Notes: a model not told the origin generated them from the letters alone. Counted from the stretch's first letter, positions 8,234 through 16,770 are shown. The stretch is DNA of 33,847 nucleotides from JBBTWO01 sp038062745 (GCA_038062745.1 JBBTWO010000053.1:1-33847), one strand, 5' to 3'. Program-made: numbers and translations.

Positions 8234-9912
8234 TTGTCTAGCTCGAGTCTGACTTCTGGTGTTATATCAACCAATTCTTCGGTTCTACTTATCCACTTAA
8301 AAGCAATAATTGCATCAGCTGGCAAATTATATTTCTCTTTCATCTCGTAAAGCAACAGTGGTTCTCGAACAAAACCAAAACCCACCTCCCCAACCTCTTT
8401 GTATCCTTGAGCTTCTATTTCCCAAAGGAATCTGTCTTTAAAAAATTCCTTGGAAAATTTCTCTTGTGGATAATACCAAACTAAGAGAGTTTGACCCAAA
8501 CCCGACTGAAAAGGCAATATCTTCTGATCCTCAGGGAGGCCATAATACGATTTGTCACTTTGGATATAAAACAGTGTTTTCATCGGTAAATCTGGATAAC
8601 GATTTTTAATCTGCTGTAGTATTTCTCTTCGTATTTTCCCTCGTTGAGTAAAAATTATTAATTCACAGTTAAGCCAAAAGATATTTGCACCAAAAAGAAT
8701 CACAGTAATTGCTGTCGTAACCCAAACCTTGTTTGTGTAAAAGTTGGTCAGAAAATAAGCAACAACAATCGCCGATCCAATCGAGATAAAATACAAGTTT
8801 CTTGAGTCAACTGTAAAAACTACTCCCGAACGTTCTGGAGAAAAAGCAAAAATAACTGAATTGACGATTATCCAAAGAAAGGAAAATAATATAATAGGTG
8901 ATTTCCTTTTTTTAACAAAAAATACAAGACCTGTAAGTAGAATTAAAACTGCAAGTCCCAATGAAATCATTTCCATTACTCTTTTAACAACAAAAACTTC
9001 AAATTGTGGACTGCCAAAACCACCTGTTAGAGTGTCTGGGAAAACCAGAGCAACTTGATCTGCAACCAACCTTATTAGTCCAACTGGTACGGTTGACTGA
9101 GAAATCGATTTGAATGGAATCATCCCAAAGTTATAAACCAATTTACCAAGTGATTGGGTTTGTGTAACAAATTGACTCGCAGGCTCATGTGGAGCGAAAA
9201 ACATTAAGATTCTGGCAAATATGTACACTAGACAAAAAGTTACAAGTAGGGTTAAGTAACGTCCTCGATTTTTCTTGTTTTTGGTACCAAAAAGGAAACA
9301 AGCAAAAAAATATACAACAAATAAACCAAAGGTAATTTCCTTAAAAAGAAGAGAGACAAAAAACAATCCAATCGCTAAATAAAATTTCCGACTGCTTTGT
9401 TTATTTGACATCAAAAAATCGAAAAAAGAGATTGTTGATAGCAAACCGAAAATTGTTGCCCCATGTGTTCCAATGTTGGCAACTACCCACGCCGTCCCCT
9501 GATAGCTACTAGCAAAGAGAGTAAAAAATGCAGTAGCAAGAATTGCTGGCTTTTGTTTGTTGCTAAAAATTCGTTTAGCAAGCCGATAAACCAAATTGAT
9601 TATAATTAAGTGTGAAGTTAAACTAACTAACAAAAATGCCTGATAGTTCATTCCCCAGGTGTTATAAAGCACATAAATCACCAAATCACTTAACGGATCA
9701 TAGTGGCCAATTGAAGGAGAGAACAGGGTCGCCAAAAGGTTGGGTAGGTCCTTTCCCGTTAAAAGAACGTAGTCTGTAAATCCATACCACTCATCTTGCT
9801 GAAAAAAACCGTTAAATAATCGTAAATATGGAACTAGCAGAACTAAAGTAAACAAGAAAATTCTCAAATTTTCATTTCTAAAAATGGTTTTTAGTTTTTG
9901 TCTTATTCTCAT
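8230..9912 (-). CDS. TMTC-like GT-C glycosyltransferase, tandem paralogue 1
   Basis: This 560-residue polytopic protein has the acidic pair D40-E41 (FFQQDEWYG) after the first helix. GHYDPLSDLVIY follows near residue 69, and an H-containing helix SLTSHLIIINLVY near 97. That order (acidic pair, HxxPL loop, helix with SxxxH) resembles the N-terminal half of TMTC/PMT-type mannosyltransferases. NIGTHGATIFG (about 146-156) is almost identical in the next gene. Residues from about 413 to the end form a soluble domain, with YIQSDKSYYGLPED and a closing VDITPEVR, also conserved in the paralogue. Both ends overlap neighbours by ATGA, so it is translationally coupled. It is likely a polyprenyl-phosphate-sugar-dependent transferase; the acceptor is unknown. 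Confidence 0.8.
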   Translation of the reverse strand: MRIRQKLKTIFRNENLRIFLFTLVLLVPYLRLFNGFFQQDEWYGFTDYVLLTGKDLPNLLATLFSPSIGHYDPLSDLVIYVLYNTWGMNYQAFLLVSLTSHLIIINLVYRLAKRIFSNKQKPAILATAFFTLFASSYQGTAWVVANIGTHGATIFGLLSTISFFDFLMSNKQSSRKFYLAIGLFFVSLLFKEITFGLFVVYFFACFLFGTKNKKNRGRYLTLLVTFCLVYIFARILMFFAPHEPASQFVTQTQSLGKLVYNFGMIPFKSISQSTVPVGLIRLVADQVALVFPDTLTGGFGSPQFEVFVVKRVMEMISLGLAVLILLTGLVFFVKKRKSPIILFSFLWIIVNSVIFAFSPERSGVVFTVDSRNLYFISIGSAIVVAYFLTNFYTNKVWVTTAITVILFGANIFWLNCELIIFTQRGKIRREILQQIKNRYPDLPMKTLFYIQSDKSYYGLPEDQKILPFQSGLGQTLLVWYYPQEKFSKEFFKDRFLWEIEAQGYKEVGEVGFGFVREPLLLYEMKEKYNLPADAIIAFKWISRTEELVDITPEVRLELDK

Positions 9913-11618
9913 AATTTATTCCTTATCTCTTCTGTAATATCTATAACTTCACCAGTTTTTGAGTAATACCGATAGGCTATTACATTCTGCTTAGAAAGTT
10001 TATTTTCAAGAAGACCTTTCTTTAATAGTTCAAGATCTCTATAGTAACCAAATCCTTTACCATCAATCTCTAAATATCCCTGGTCCGTTATGTCTCTTAG
10101 AAAGACTTTACCATCTACCAGTTTATAAGGATAGTCTTTTTTAGTCTGGTAGATAGTCATTAAATTAAAGCCAAAGTTAATTTGAAAAGGAAAAATTGTA
10201 TCCTCTTCTGACAAACCATAAAAAGCCTTATCGCTTTCAGTATAAAAAATCGTCTTATCCTCAATCATCGGATGTCCAGTTTTTATTTTGTTGAGAATTT
10301 GTTTTCTAATCCGTCCCTGGTCAGAAATATTAACCACTTCTTTGTTTAACCAAAAAATATTAACTATCAGCAGAGGCAAAAATAACAGCAAGTAACTGTA
10401 CTTCTGAGAATTTTTATTAAAAAACATCTGCACTAAAGAAATAAGCATCACAATGCTGCCAAAAGTCGGCAAATATAGATTCCTGGAATCAATTACAGGA
10501 ATACTTGCAGATCTATAAGGAGAGAGTGCATAGATAAAACTATTTATCACAACAAATGCAAAACCCAAAAAGGCTACTCTAGTTTGAATTCCGTTTCTGT
10601 TTTTTTTGAAAGCAAAAAAGAGAAACACACAAATCAAAATAAATATCACTATCTCTAAAACAAAGAGTGTTATATTCTCAACAAATAAGTCAAACTGAGT
10701 TGTGCCAATACTTCCGGTGAACTCCCACGGAAGTATGCCAGTTAAAAATCTGGAAATAACCAAAAGCTGGCGTGGTGGTATAAGGGTTTGGACAAGTATT
10801 TTTATTGGGAATGTCAGTAAATTAATCGCAATCTCCAAATATGATTGGGACTGAGTCACAACTTGGTCCAGAGGATGAGATCTAGGAGCAAAAATCATAC
10901 TAACTCTTAAGAGTAGATATGTAAACAAGCTTGCAAAAGCAACACCTGTGACATACTTGACATTTTGCTTCTTTTTACTATACAAAAAATACATAACTGG
11001 AATAAACAGAAAAAATCCAATTGTAATTTCTTTAAATAGAAGTGAAACAAATAAACAACCCATTGCCAATAAGTAATACCTCTTGCTCTCCTGATTAATG
11101 TAACTTACAAGAAAAATAAGGCTTGCCAGTCCAAAAATAGTCGCTCCATGAGTGTTGATGTCTGCCAATGGCCAGGATGTTGCTTGATGGCCCGATGCAT
11201 TAACACCAAAAAGTAATGCACCCAACAAACTATAGTTTTTATTCTTGGTCAATTTAGAAAGCAATAAATAAACCAAGAATACAACCAATAAATGTGCCAC
11301 TATACTTGCGTAAGTATAATATTGATAGTTAAAGGAAAACCAAGAAATATATACTTGCACCATTAACTGGTGTAACGGTACAAAGTGTGAAATATATGGG
11401 GTAAAAGCAATCTTTATCAAATTATACAATCCGGTGCCTTTTAATGACATATTTCTTGTCACTCCAAAAATCTCATCGTGCTGAAAATAACCTTTTGAGA
11501 TTGGCAAATATAATAAAGTGATGACAGTCAACACTGCCAACACGAGCACAAATTCCCTAACGCGTCTAAATAAAGAAATTTTTGACAACTTGAGAAACAT
11601 TTTACTTTCTTTTTTCAT
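9909..11618 (-). CDS. TMTC-like GT-C glycosyltransferase, tandem paralogue 2
   Basis: This 569-residue polytopic protein is a clear paralogue of the next gene in the unit (8230-9912). Shared features are YFQHDE with an acidic pair, SHFVPLHQL, DINTHGATIFG, VTQSQS, YTESDKAFYGLSEED and the tail EVIDITEEIR. As in the paralogue, the last 150 or so residues form a soluble domain. Two starts are possible: the ATG at 11618, inside the preceding gene's last codons, or the ATG at 11600, one base after that gene's TAA. The second matches the paralogue's length before the acidic pair better (42 versus 40 residues to the Asp). I give the longer form. The stop overlaps the next ATG as ATGA. The pair may be a recent tandem duplication that diverged in specificity. 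Confidence 0.8.
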   Translation of the reverse strand: MKKESKMFLKLSKISLFRRVREFVLVLAVLTVITLLYLPISKGYFQHDEIFGVTRNMSLKGTGLYNLIKIAFTPYISHFVPLHQLMVQVYISWFSFNYQYYTYASIVAHLLVVFLVYLLLSKLTKNKNYSLLGALLFGVNASGHQATSWPLADINTHGATIFGLASLIFLVSYINQESKRYYLLAMGCLFVSLLFKEITIGFFLFIPVMYFLYSKKKQNVKYVTGVAFASLFTYLLLRVSMIFAPRSHPLDQVVTQSQSYLEIAINLLTFPIKILVQTLIPPRQLLVISRFLTGILPWEFTGSIGTTQFDLFVENITLFVLEIVIFILICVFLFFAFKKNRNGIQTRVAFLGFAFVVINSFIYALSPYRSASIPVIDSRNLYLPTFGSIVMLISLVQMFFNKNSQKYSYLLLFLPLLIVNIFWLNKEVVNISDQGRIRKQILNKIKTGHPMIEDKTIFYTESDKAFYGLSEEDTIFPFQINFGFNLMTIYQTKKDYPYKLVDGKVFLRDITDQGYLEIDGKGFGYYRDLELLKKGLLENKLSKQNVIAYRYYSKTGEVIDITEEIRNKL

Positions 11619-12135
11619 TAAATTTATTGATTAGATAATAATAAACAAATCCACCAATAATCACATCAGTTTCCAACAAACTCACCACAGGCTGATACAT
11701 TCCTACCCAAGTTCTATTCTTTATACATTTGTATATTCCTCTCACAAGTTCAGGAACGAAAAGATGGACATATATAATCCAAAGAATTATTTTTACCACA
11801 TCGCGCCAGCTCTTTAAATTAAACCAGATGTAAGATCTTTTGAAACCCTGACCAAGATAATTCTTGCTAATATTCCTTAGTCTTTTTTTAAGTAAAGTTT
11901 TTAGATTTGGAGTGACATCGTGATAAAGTCCAACATCAACATAGGCAAAATACTTATAGCCAAGCCTTACCAGATGTACTAAATTGTCCAAATCCATAAA
12001 TTTATTACCTTGATACTTAACACTTTCGGCAACTGCCGCTCTTCTAAACAAGCCCATTCCCTGAGGGGGGGATTTTGTTTGGCGTATAAAGGCAAAGTAT
12101 GTAACCTTTTCTTTTCTTGTGATAAGTTTTATCAA
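11602..12135 (-). CDS. GT2 glycosyltransferase, C-terminal part of a frameshifted gene
   Basis: This frame carries the second half of a GT2 enzyme whose first half is at 12044-12580. Real homology begins near PPQGMGLFRR, just after the C7 tract at 12071-12065, so the codons before that are out-of-frame read-through. NKFMDLDNLVHLV corresponds to the acidic catalytic-base region of GT2 enzymes. DVVKIILWIIYVHLFVPELVRG and TDVIIGGFVYY are hydrophobic and match DVAKMILWIVYVNLIFPAFVRG-type sequence in the intact paralogue at 15654-16703. With six instead of seven C bases the two halves would join as NKIPPQGMGL. The product probably extends a surface glycan from the cytoplasmic face. If translated alone from an internal start, the fragment would lack the nucleotide-sugar site. 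Confidence 0.75.
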   Translation of the reverse strand: MIKLITRKEKVTYFAFIRQTKSPPQGMGLFRRAAVAESVKYQGNKFMDLDNLVHLVRLGYKYFAYVDVGLYHDVTPNLKTLLKKRLRNISKNYLGQGFKRSYIWFNLKSWRDVVKIILWIIYVHLFVPELVRGIYKCIKNRTWVGMYQPVVSLLETDVIIGGFVYYYLINKFNEKRK

Positions 12136-12580
12136 ACCCTGGCGAAAAAACTTGATAAACAGGGTCTCGCTGAATCGGTCCCAAAGTGAGAAACTTTGTT
12201 AGTGATGATTCATAGCCTTTTACTTTGTAACGCGTTACCGAAGCAACAATTGTCTTATCCATCATTAACGGATAGGTCATTGCAATAAACCAGTCCCTAC
12301 TAATCATTCTCATATCTGCATCCATCCACATAAACAGTTCTCCAGTGCAAGCATCAAAACCAACCCTTTTACTAACCTGAGTATCCTTAATCGGATTAAT
12401 AATAATCTTAACTGGATATTTTCTTGCTAAACCCAAGGTTCTATCCACTAACCCATTATCGACAATAATTACTTCAAGCATATGTTTGGGATAATCTTGA
12501 GAATATATAGAATCCAAACATTCAACTATGTTTTTCTCTTCATTAAATGTGGGAACAATTATAGAAATTTTTGGGTGCAT
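12044..12580 (-). CDS. GT2 glycosyltransferase, N-terminal part of a frameshifted gene
   Basis: This encodes the GT-A nucleotide-sugar-binding half of a family-2 glycosyltransferase. ISIIVPTFNEEKNI is at residues 5-18, VDNGLVDRT at 40-48 (most homologues have DNGST), and the metal-binding DAD at 87-89. The frame stops at 12044, soon after NKIPPSGNGLV. The true protein continues in the frame of 11602-12135 after the C7 tract at 12065-12071. Weak GGGAG lies about eleven bases before the ATG at 12580, the only Shine-Dalgarno-like signal I noticed at the starts I inspected. The gene follows a methyltransferase by 30 bases in the same unit. It is annotated as broken: a sequencing error, a real mutation and slippage are all possible. 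Confidence 0.75.
   Translation of the reverse strand: MHPKISIIVPTFNEEKNIVECLDSIYSQDYPKHMLEVIIVDNGLVDRTLGLARKYPVKIIINPIKDTQVSKRVGFDACTGELFMWMDADMRMISRDWFIAMTYPLMMDKTIVASVTRYKVKGYESSLTKFLTLGPIQRDPVYQVFSPGFDKTYHKKRKGYILCLYTPNKIPPSGNGLV
12065..12071. repeat. C7/G7 homopolymer at GT2 frameshift point
   Basis: Seven G on the plus strand (seven C in the coding strand) lie exactly where the two reading frames of the GT2 gene meet. Six would restore a continuous frame of about 325 codons. Short G/C tracts of this kind are known slippage points in phase-variable surface glycan genes, but they are also common error sites in assemblies. Confidence 0.7.
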
Positions 12581-12610
12581 TTAATTGGTGTCTCCCTTAT
12601 AGAATAAATC

Positions 12611-13399
12611 TCACTTACTTTTTTTCAATTTAACAACCAAGCTGTAAGAAAGATCTCCAGCATCAATTTTGTTGTCCAGATAAATGATTTTAGAAAGGAT
12701 TTTACTTCTCTTTTTGAAAAGAACTACAACAAAAAACTCCATGATAAGCAGTAATGGCAACATTAAAGAATAATGCCAGTGCCTGATAATCGTAAATCTT
12801 TCCTTTGTTAAATCCTTAACATCTTTTAAAGAATAATGCGTATGCCAGTTTTTTCCCAAAGTAAAATCACCAAGCATTTTTTTCTTTTTCTTGCTAACAA
12901 ATTCACTTCTATAGGCTTGCTTACCAAATACTACGAAATAGATCAACTTATGTAACTTCGGAAAAGCAAATTTAAAATTACCAGAATCAAAAATCCCAAA
13001 AAGACCCTTGTTTAGAATATACAGGTATAAAAACCCACCTGGTTTTAGTATTCGATATATTTCCTTTAAAGTGTCTTCTTCACTTGCAACATGCTCTAAA
13101 ACTCCCATCATTGTTACGCAGTCAAAAAAGTTTGATGGATATTTTGTCTTTTCACTCGGAGAAATAGAATTAAACTTAATTCCCAAAACCTTTTTAGCAC
13201 TTTTAATCTTCTCAGTATCGATATCACACCCGCAAACTTGCGTTGCAAGCTTAGTAAAATTTTGTGTGAAATGTCCATTACCACATCCAAAATCTAAAAT
13301 TCTTGAAATCGGTTTATTTGAGCTTTTTTTCCAATTTTGAAGATCAGCCAATACAATTTTCTCCGCATATATTGGTGTGTATTTAGATTCTTCAGTCAT
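12611..13399 (-). CDS. Class I SAM-dependent methyltransferase with C-terminal hydrophobic segment
   Basis: This 262-residue protein has SAM-binding motif I ILDFGCGNG at 34-42 and an acidic residue ending strand 2 (GCDID). FFDCVTMMGVLEHV and EIYRILKPGGFLYLY follow, typical of UbiE/Methyltransf_11-type enzymes that act on small molecules or sugars. LLLIMEFFVVVLF near residue 225 could be a membrane anchor, unusual for this family. The ATG shares one base with the preceding gene's stop (TAATG at 13399). It is the first of three methyltransferases side by side on this strand, upstream of a GT2 gene, so O- or N-methylation of a glycan residue is the best guess. Confidence 0.85.
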   Translation of the reverse strand: MTEESKYTPIYAEKIVLADLQNWKKSSNKPISRILDFGCGNGHFTQNFTKLATQVCGCDIDTEKIKSAKKVLGIKFNSISPSEKTKYPSNFFDCVTMMGVLEHVASEEDTLKEIYRILKPGGFLYLYILNKGLFGIFDSGNFKFAFPKLHKLIYFVVFGKQAYRSEFVSKKKKKMLGDFTLGKNWHTHYSLKDVKDLTKERFTIIRHWHYSLMLPLLLIMEFFVVVLFKKRSKILSKIIYLDNKIDAGDLSYSLVVKLKKSK

Positions 13400-14130
13400 T
13401 AGGGTTTGCGAGCAACAATTATCACATCTGATGATAAACCTGGGAATAGGGAGAAAAACTTGTCAAAAGGTCTCATGAACTTTGGCAAATAAGTCGCTTC
13501 TCCCCCCATGACACTAACAATTCTATATTTGTAGAAATTCAAAATGTCTACCAAAGCTCTTGTTGCAAAAACACGAATATGACCAATTGTATCTCTATTG
13601 CCAGTTAGCTTTCTTGTAAACGATAGTCCTAATGTCTTATCAACAGTACTCACTTCTGTAAAAAACGGTTGAAAACCAAAAAGAAAAATGACTCTATTGA
13701 ACCAGTTAGTAAGGTTGGGTGTAGAAATAATAATTAGACCGTTTCTTTTAAGCACTCTTTTTGACTCCAAAAGGAAGAAATCGGGATTTACAAGGTGTTC
13801 AATTGTTTGGATAGAAACAACAGCATCAAAACTTTCAGACTTAAACGGCCATCTTTTCTCTATATCACCAACTCTCGCTTTAATGCCTAATTTTATAGCA
13901 TTATTAATTCCTGCTTCGTTTAAATCGATTCCATAAACATCATTTCTAAAGGTATCCTTGATTTTGGCCGCAAATGAGCCAACACCGCACCCAACATCTA
14001 AAACTTTTTCTCTTTTAATTAAGTATTTGCCAACCTTATTTATTATTCTCTCGGATTCCAGTTGCTTTTCAACAAGAAGATTCTGTTTTGAATATAATTT
14101 CGTGTATCTTTTTTGATTGAATGTATCCAT
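13399..14130 (-). CDS. Class I SAM-dependent methyltransferase
   Basis: This 243-residue protein has motif I VLDVGCGVG at 43-51, strand-2 acidic YGIDL, then FDAVVSIQTIEHLVNP and RVLKRNGLIIISTPNLTNW. That is the pattern of methyltransferases found in polysaccharide clusters. The region after it (RKLTGNRDTIGHIRVFATRALVDIL) is a substrate-binding cap. The stop overlaps the next methyltransferase's ATG by one base and the start lies 28 bases after the 14159 gene, so three methyltransferases are probably made together. Sequence identity between them appears low outside the core, which suggests different target positions rather than redundant copies. Confidence 0.85.
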   Translation of the reverse strand: MDTFNQKRYTKLYSKQNLLVEKQLESERIINKVGKYLIKREKVLDVGCGVGSFAAKIKDTFRNDVYGIDLNEAGINNAIKLGIKARVGDIEKRWPFKSESFDAVVSIQTIEHLVNPDFFLLESKRVLKRNGLIIISTPNLTNWFNRVIFLFGFQPFFTEVSTVDKTLGLSFTRKLTGNRDTIGHIRVFATRALVDILNFYKYRIVSVMGGEATYLPKFMRPFDKFFSLFPGLSSDVIIVARKP

Positions 14131-14158
14131 GTTTTGGTCTAATTAAAAACAAATACGA

Positions 14159-14923
14159 CTACGACTTTACTGCTACAATTATAAATCCTTTTGAAAAATT
14201 CCAAAAGTAAGGTGATAATCTAATGAGCTTTATTCCCAACTCAACCACCTTCCTATATACCTTTCCTCCCGATCCACAACCTAAATACTCAGCTTGCGAG
14301 TCAGATGGCAAAATAAATTCATATCGACATGGAAACTTGTCAAAGAACCGTTTCATACCAAAGTAGGACTTAGCATATGAATAATCCTTGTATGACTCCC
14401 CTTTGCCAAAAATCTGCATATATCTATTTGCCAAAACCAAAGGAAGCCAGCCTAAAAATGGAAGTAAATAGTGCTGTTCGATTGGCCACCATTTGTTGGG
14501 CGCAGTTAGGTACAACACCCCCCCAGGTTTTAAAAGTTCAAAAATTCTATTAAATGACTTTTTAGCTTCAGGCATGTGCTCAATAGTAGTTATGCTCATA
14601 ATCAGATCAAATTTTTCTCTAGATTTGAAGTCTTCTATTTTCGAATTAACAAATAGTAAATTTTTTTTGTCTTTTTGATTTTGAATAGCCTTTTGATAAG
14701 CTGGCGTAAATGGTTCCACTCCAACGACTTTACTAACAAATTTGGCCATTTCTATAGAGTACTCACCTGAACCACACCCCACATCAAGAACTCTTAATTC
14801 ATCAATATTTCCAAGAGAATGCCTTTTGGCTTGCTTTAAAATCTCTTTCACCGTCGATGAAACTACTTGGCCAGAAAACAAATCCCTTTTTCTTCTTTTG
14901 TAATACCTTTGTTCCTCAAACAT
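14159..14923 (-). CDS. Class I SAM-dependent methyltransferase, first gene of the leftward unit
   Basis: This 254-residue protein has motif I VLDVGCGSG at 46-54, VVGVEPF ending strand 2, then FDLIMSITTIEHM and ELLKPGGVLYLTAPNKWW. The long insert after that (IEQHYLLPFLGWLPLVLANRYM) is partly hydrophobic, which may mean the enzyme works on a lipid-linked substrate (inference). The coding strand holds a G7 tract (14524-14518) in the KPGGV codons, but the frame is intact. It starts 66 bases from the divergent gene at 14990 and probably leads a run of minus-strand genes that reaches at least to 3274. Confidence 0.85.
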   Translation of the reverse strand: MFEEQRYYKRRKRDLFSGQVVSSTVKEILKQAKRHSLGNIDELRVLDVGCGSGEYSIEMAKFVSKVVGVEPFTPAYQKAIQNQKDKKNLLFVNSKIEDFKSREKFDLIMSITTIEHMPEAKKSFNRIFELLKPGGVLYLTAPNKWWPIEQHYLLPFLGWLPLVLANRYMQIFGKGESYKDYSYAKSYFGMKRFFDKFPCRYEFILPSDSQAEYLGCGSGGKVYRKVVELGIKLIRLSPYFWNFSKGFIIVAVKS

Positions 14924-14975
14924 GTGTATATTAAAACTAACTTTGTCTATTCTATACTAGTTATCGCTAATCTAC

Positions 14976-14981
14976 TATAAT
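14976..14981 (+). promoter_or_regulatory. -10 box for the 14990 methyltransferase
   Basis: A perfect TATAAT ends eight bases before the ATG at 14990, so transcription should begin about two bases before the start codon. No clear -35 at 16-18 bases. The rest of the 66-base divergent gap must also hold the promoter for the leftward unit; a possible minus-strand TATAGAAT-like sequence lies near 14950, but I cannot fix it. Confidence 0.5.
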
Positions 14982-14989
14982 ACCTTAAA

Positions 14990-15676
14990 ATGATTCATAA
15001 TCGAAAATTAAACCCTATTTTTGACTCTAAGCCTTCAGTTGGACATAGATTAAATTTAAAACTCTCATTACCATATATCAAAAATAAACATGTGCTAGAT
15101 GTAGGTTGCTGGGCTGGTCAGTTTGAACAGTTGGCACTAAAGCACGTAAGTAAAATTACCGGTATAGATCCAGAGAAGGAAGCTATTGACTACGCCAAGA
15201 AACAAATACCTACAGCTTCATTTAAAGTAGGCAGCGCGTTAAAAATCCCATATCCAAACGCAAGTTTTGATGCTGTTGTTTTTTGTGACGTAATCGAACA
15301 CTTGCCGATAAATACAGAAAAGAAAGCTCTAAAAGAAATTTCGAGAGTCCTTAAGTCCAATGGCAAATTGATACTGGCAACTCCCAATTCTCACATTTTA
15401 TCAATACTTCTGGATCCTGCTTATTTTTTGATCGGTCACCGACATTATTCTTTAGACACATTGTACAAAATGTTAACAGCGACTGGTTTTAGAGTAGTTT
15501 CAACGTACCAATCAGCTGGCATCTTTCGCTTGTTAAGTTCATTTATTGACGCACTTTCGAAGAAATTTACAAATAAAAAGTTCGTTTACCCAGATTGGTT
15601 TAAAAACAAAATTGAAAACGAGCTTTTCTCTGGTGGTTTTGCTCAAAACCACATTATAGCCCAAAAGCTCCCTTAG
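14990..15676 (+). CDS. Class I SAM-dependent methyltransferase
   Basis: This 228-residue protein has motif I VLDVGCWAG at 35-43, with W replacing the usual middle G. ITGIDPE follows, then FDAVVFCDVIEHLP and EISRVLKSNGKLILATPN. The Trp in the glycine-rich loop is also seen in sugar-related methyltransferases, so the enzyme is probably still active. It is transcribed alone on the plus strand and converges on the GT2 gene at 15654-16703, with the last 23 bases of the two genes overlapping. It is the fourth methyltransferase within 3 kb and probably acts on the same glycan. Confidence 0.85.
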   Translation: MIHNRKLNPIFDSKPSVGHRLNLKLSLPYIKNKHVLDVGCWAGQFEQLALKHVSKITGIDPEKEAIDYAKKQIPTASFKVGSALKIPYPNASFDAVVFCDVIEHLPINTEKKALKEISRVLKSNGKLILATPNSHILSILLDPAYFLIGHRHYSLDTLYKMLTATGFRVVSTYQSAGIFRLLSSFIDALSKKFTNKKFVYPDWFKNKIENELFSGGFAQNHIIAQKLP

Positions 15677-16703
15677 ATTTCTTAACTGCATTCCACCCCA
15701 GCAACGATCGTACTGAACTTGTTAAGATACTTCTTCCAGTTTTGTCCACAACAAAGTTGAACAGGATTACATCTGTAGTTGCTAAAGCGACAATAGGCTC
15801 CATTAACAACACAAGATCCTTGTGTTTTAACGCTCTAGCAACACCTCTAACGAAAGCAGGAAAAATAAGATTTACATAAACTATCCACAAAATCATTTTT
15901 GCGACATCCTTTTTATTGTGTACATCCAACCAACGATATTCAGTTGTTTCGTTTTCTGGAAAGTAATGCATTTTCAAATTTCTAATCCTTTTATTTAGTA
16001 AATGTTTCAGGTTTCTGGCATGATGGTGAAAAAGGCCAGCGCTTGGAACATAAGCAAAAAGATCATAACCCTTCTTAATGGACTTGATAACTAAATCATG
16101 GTCGAAGACTCGTACTTGTTTCCAACTCTGAGTCTTTTTTAAAAAATCAATCCGATAAAATTGCCTACCAAAAGGAGGAACTTTACCAAGAGTAAATTTA
16201 CACATAATATAGCCTTTGTTTTTACTTATAAACGAATCTTCAACAGACGGGGTTAGAAATTCATACAATGGGTCACATTGAGCTGGGTGGTATGAGATAA
16301 ATCTGGTAATCGATGGTTGATCTTTACGAGGATACTTTCTAGTAAAACTCGCCATGATGTTTTTATTTTCGATTAATGGTTTGAGCATTTTTTGAAAAAA
16401 CTTATTTCCACGCAGTTCGATATCCTGATCTACCATGTAAGTAAAGTCGCCAGTGGCTTTATGTAAAGCTATCGCCCAATTACCATAAACATCACCTTTC
16501 TTGTTAACAGTTACTTTAGCTCCAAAGGATTTAGCAATTCGAACACTGTCGTCTGTAGAACCGTTGTCTACAACTATTATTTCAATCTTTTTCTGAGGAT
16601 ATTTTTGTCTTCTGACAGATTGTAGGCATTTTGTTAGATACTGTTCTTCGTTTAAAGTTAACACTATTATCGATATTTTAGGCCAGTTGAAAGCTTGTTT
16701 CAT
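15654..16703 (-). CDS. GT2 family glycosyltransferase with C-terminal membrane segments
   Basis: This 349-residue protein has ISIIVLTLNEE at 10-20, VDNGSTDDS at 45-53 and the metal site DQD at 92-94, the marks of a GT-A family-2 enzyme that transfers sugar from a nucleotide donor. VFDHDLVIKSIKKG supplies the acidic base region. A hydrophobic C-terminal part (MILWIVYVNLIFPAFVRG and ATTDVILFNFVV) suggests membrane anchoring. It is the intact paralogue of the broken gene at 11602-12580, aligning along its whole length. A well-formed promoter ends six bases before the ATG at 16703. Its 3' end overlaps the convergent methyltransferase by 23 bases. Confidence 0.88.
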   Translation of the reverse strand: MKQAFNWPKISIIVLTLNEEQYLTKCLQSVRRQKYPQKKIEIIVVDNGSTDDSVRIAKSFGAKVTVNKKGDVYGNWAIALHKATGDFTYMVDQDIELRGNKFFQKMLKPLIENKNIMASFTRKYPRKDQPSITRFISYHPAQCDPLYEFLTPSVEDSFISKNKGYIMCKFTLGKVPPFGRQFYRIDFLKKTQSWKQVRVFDHDLVIKSIKKGYDLFAYVPSAGLFHHHARNLKHLLNKRIRNLKMHYFPENETTEYRWLDVHNKKDVAKMILWIVYVNLIFPAFVRGVARALKHKDLVLLMEPIVALATTDVILFNFVVDKTGRSILTSSVRSLLGWNAVKKSKGAFGL

Positions 16704-16709
16704 TATGTG

Positions 16710-16738
16710 ATTGTAGTTTTATATACCTGACTAGTCAA
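16710..16738 (-). promoter_or_regulatory. Sigma-70-type promoter for the 16703 GT2 gene
   Basis: On the minus strand TTGACT (16738-16733) is separated by exactly 17 bases from TACAAT (16715-16710), and six bases later comes the ATG at 16703. Predicted initiation is on the start codon, so the message would be leaderless. This is one of the two best promoters in the window. Confidence 0.65.
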
Positions 16739-16751
16739 TTGATATTTTGAG

Positions 16752-16760
16752 TGCTACACT
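16752..16760 (+). promoter_or_regulatory. Extended -10 promoter for the 16771 aminotransferase
   Basis: TGC followed by TACACT (16755-16760) forms an extended -10 element ending ten bases before the ATG. The predicted leader is about four bases. No -35 at correct spacing; extended -10 promoters can do without one. Confidence 0.45.
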
Positions 16761-16770
16761 CTGAACAATT

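Noticed and set aside
8230..9912. TGA recoding as in Gracilibacteria/Absconditabacteria
   Set aside because: TGA ends genes in ATGA overlaps and no in-frame TGA is needed inside any conserved protein.
14518..14524. A second C7/G7 tract, in the 14159 methyltransferase
   Set aside because: The frame is intact through KPGGV, so no break is visible; it is only a potential slippage site.
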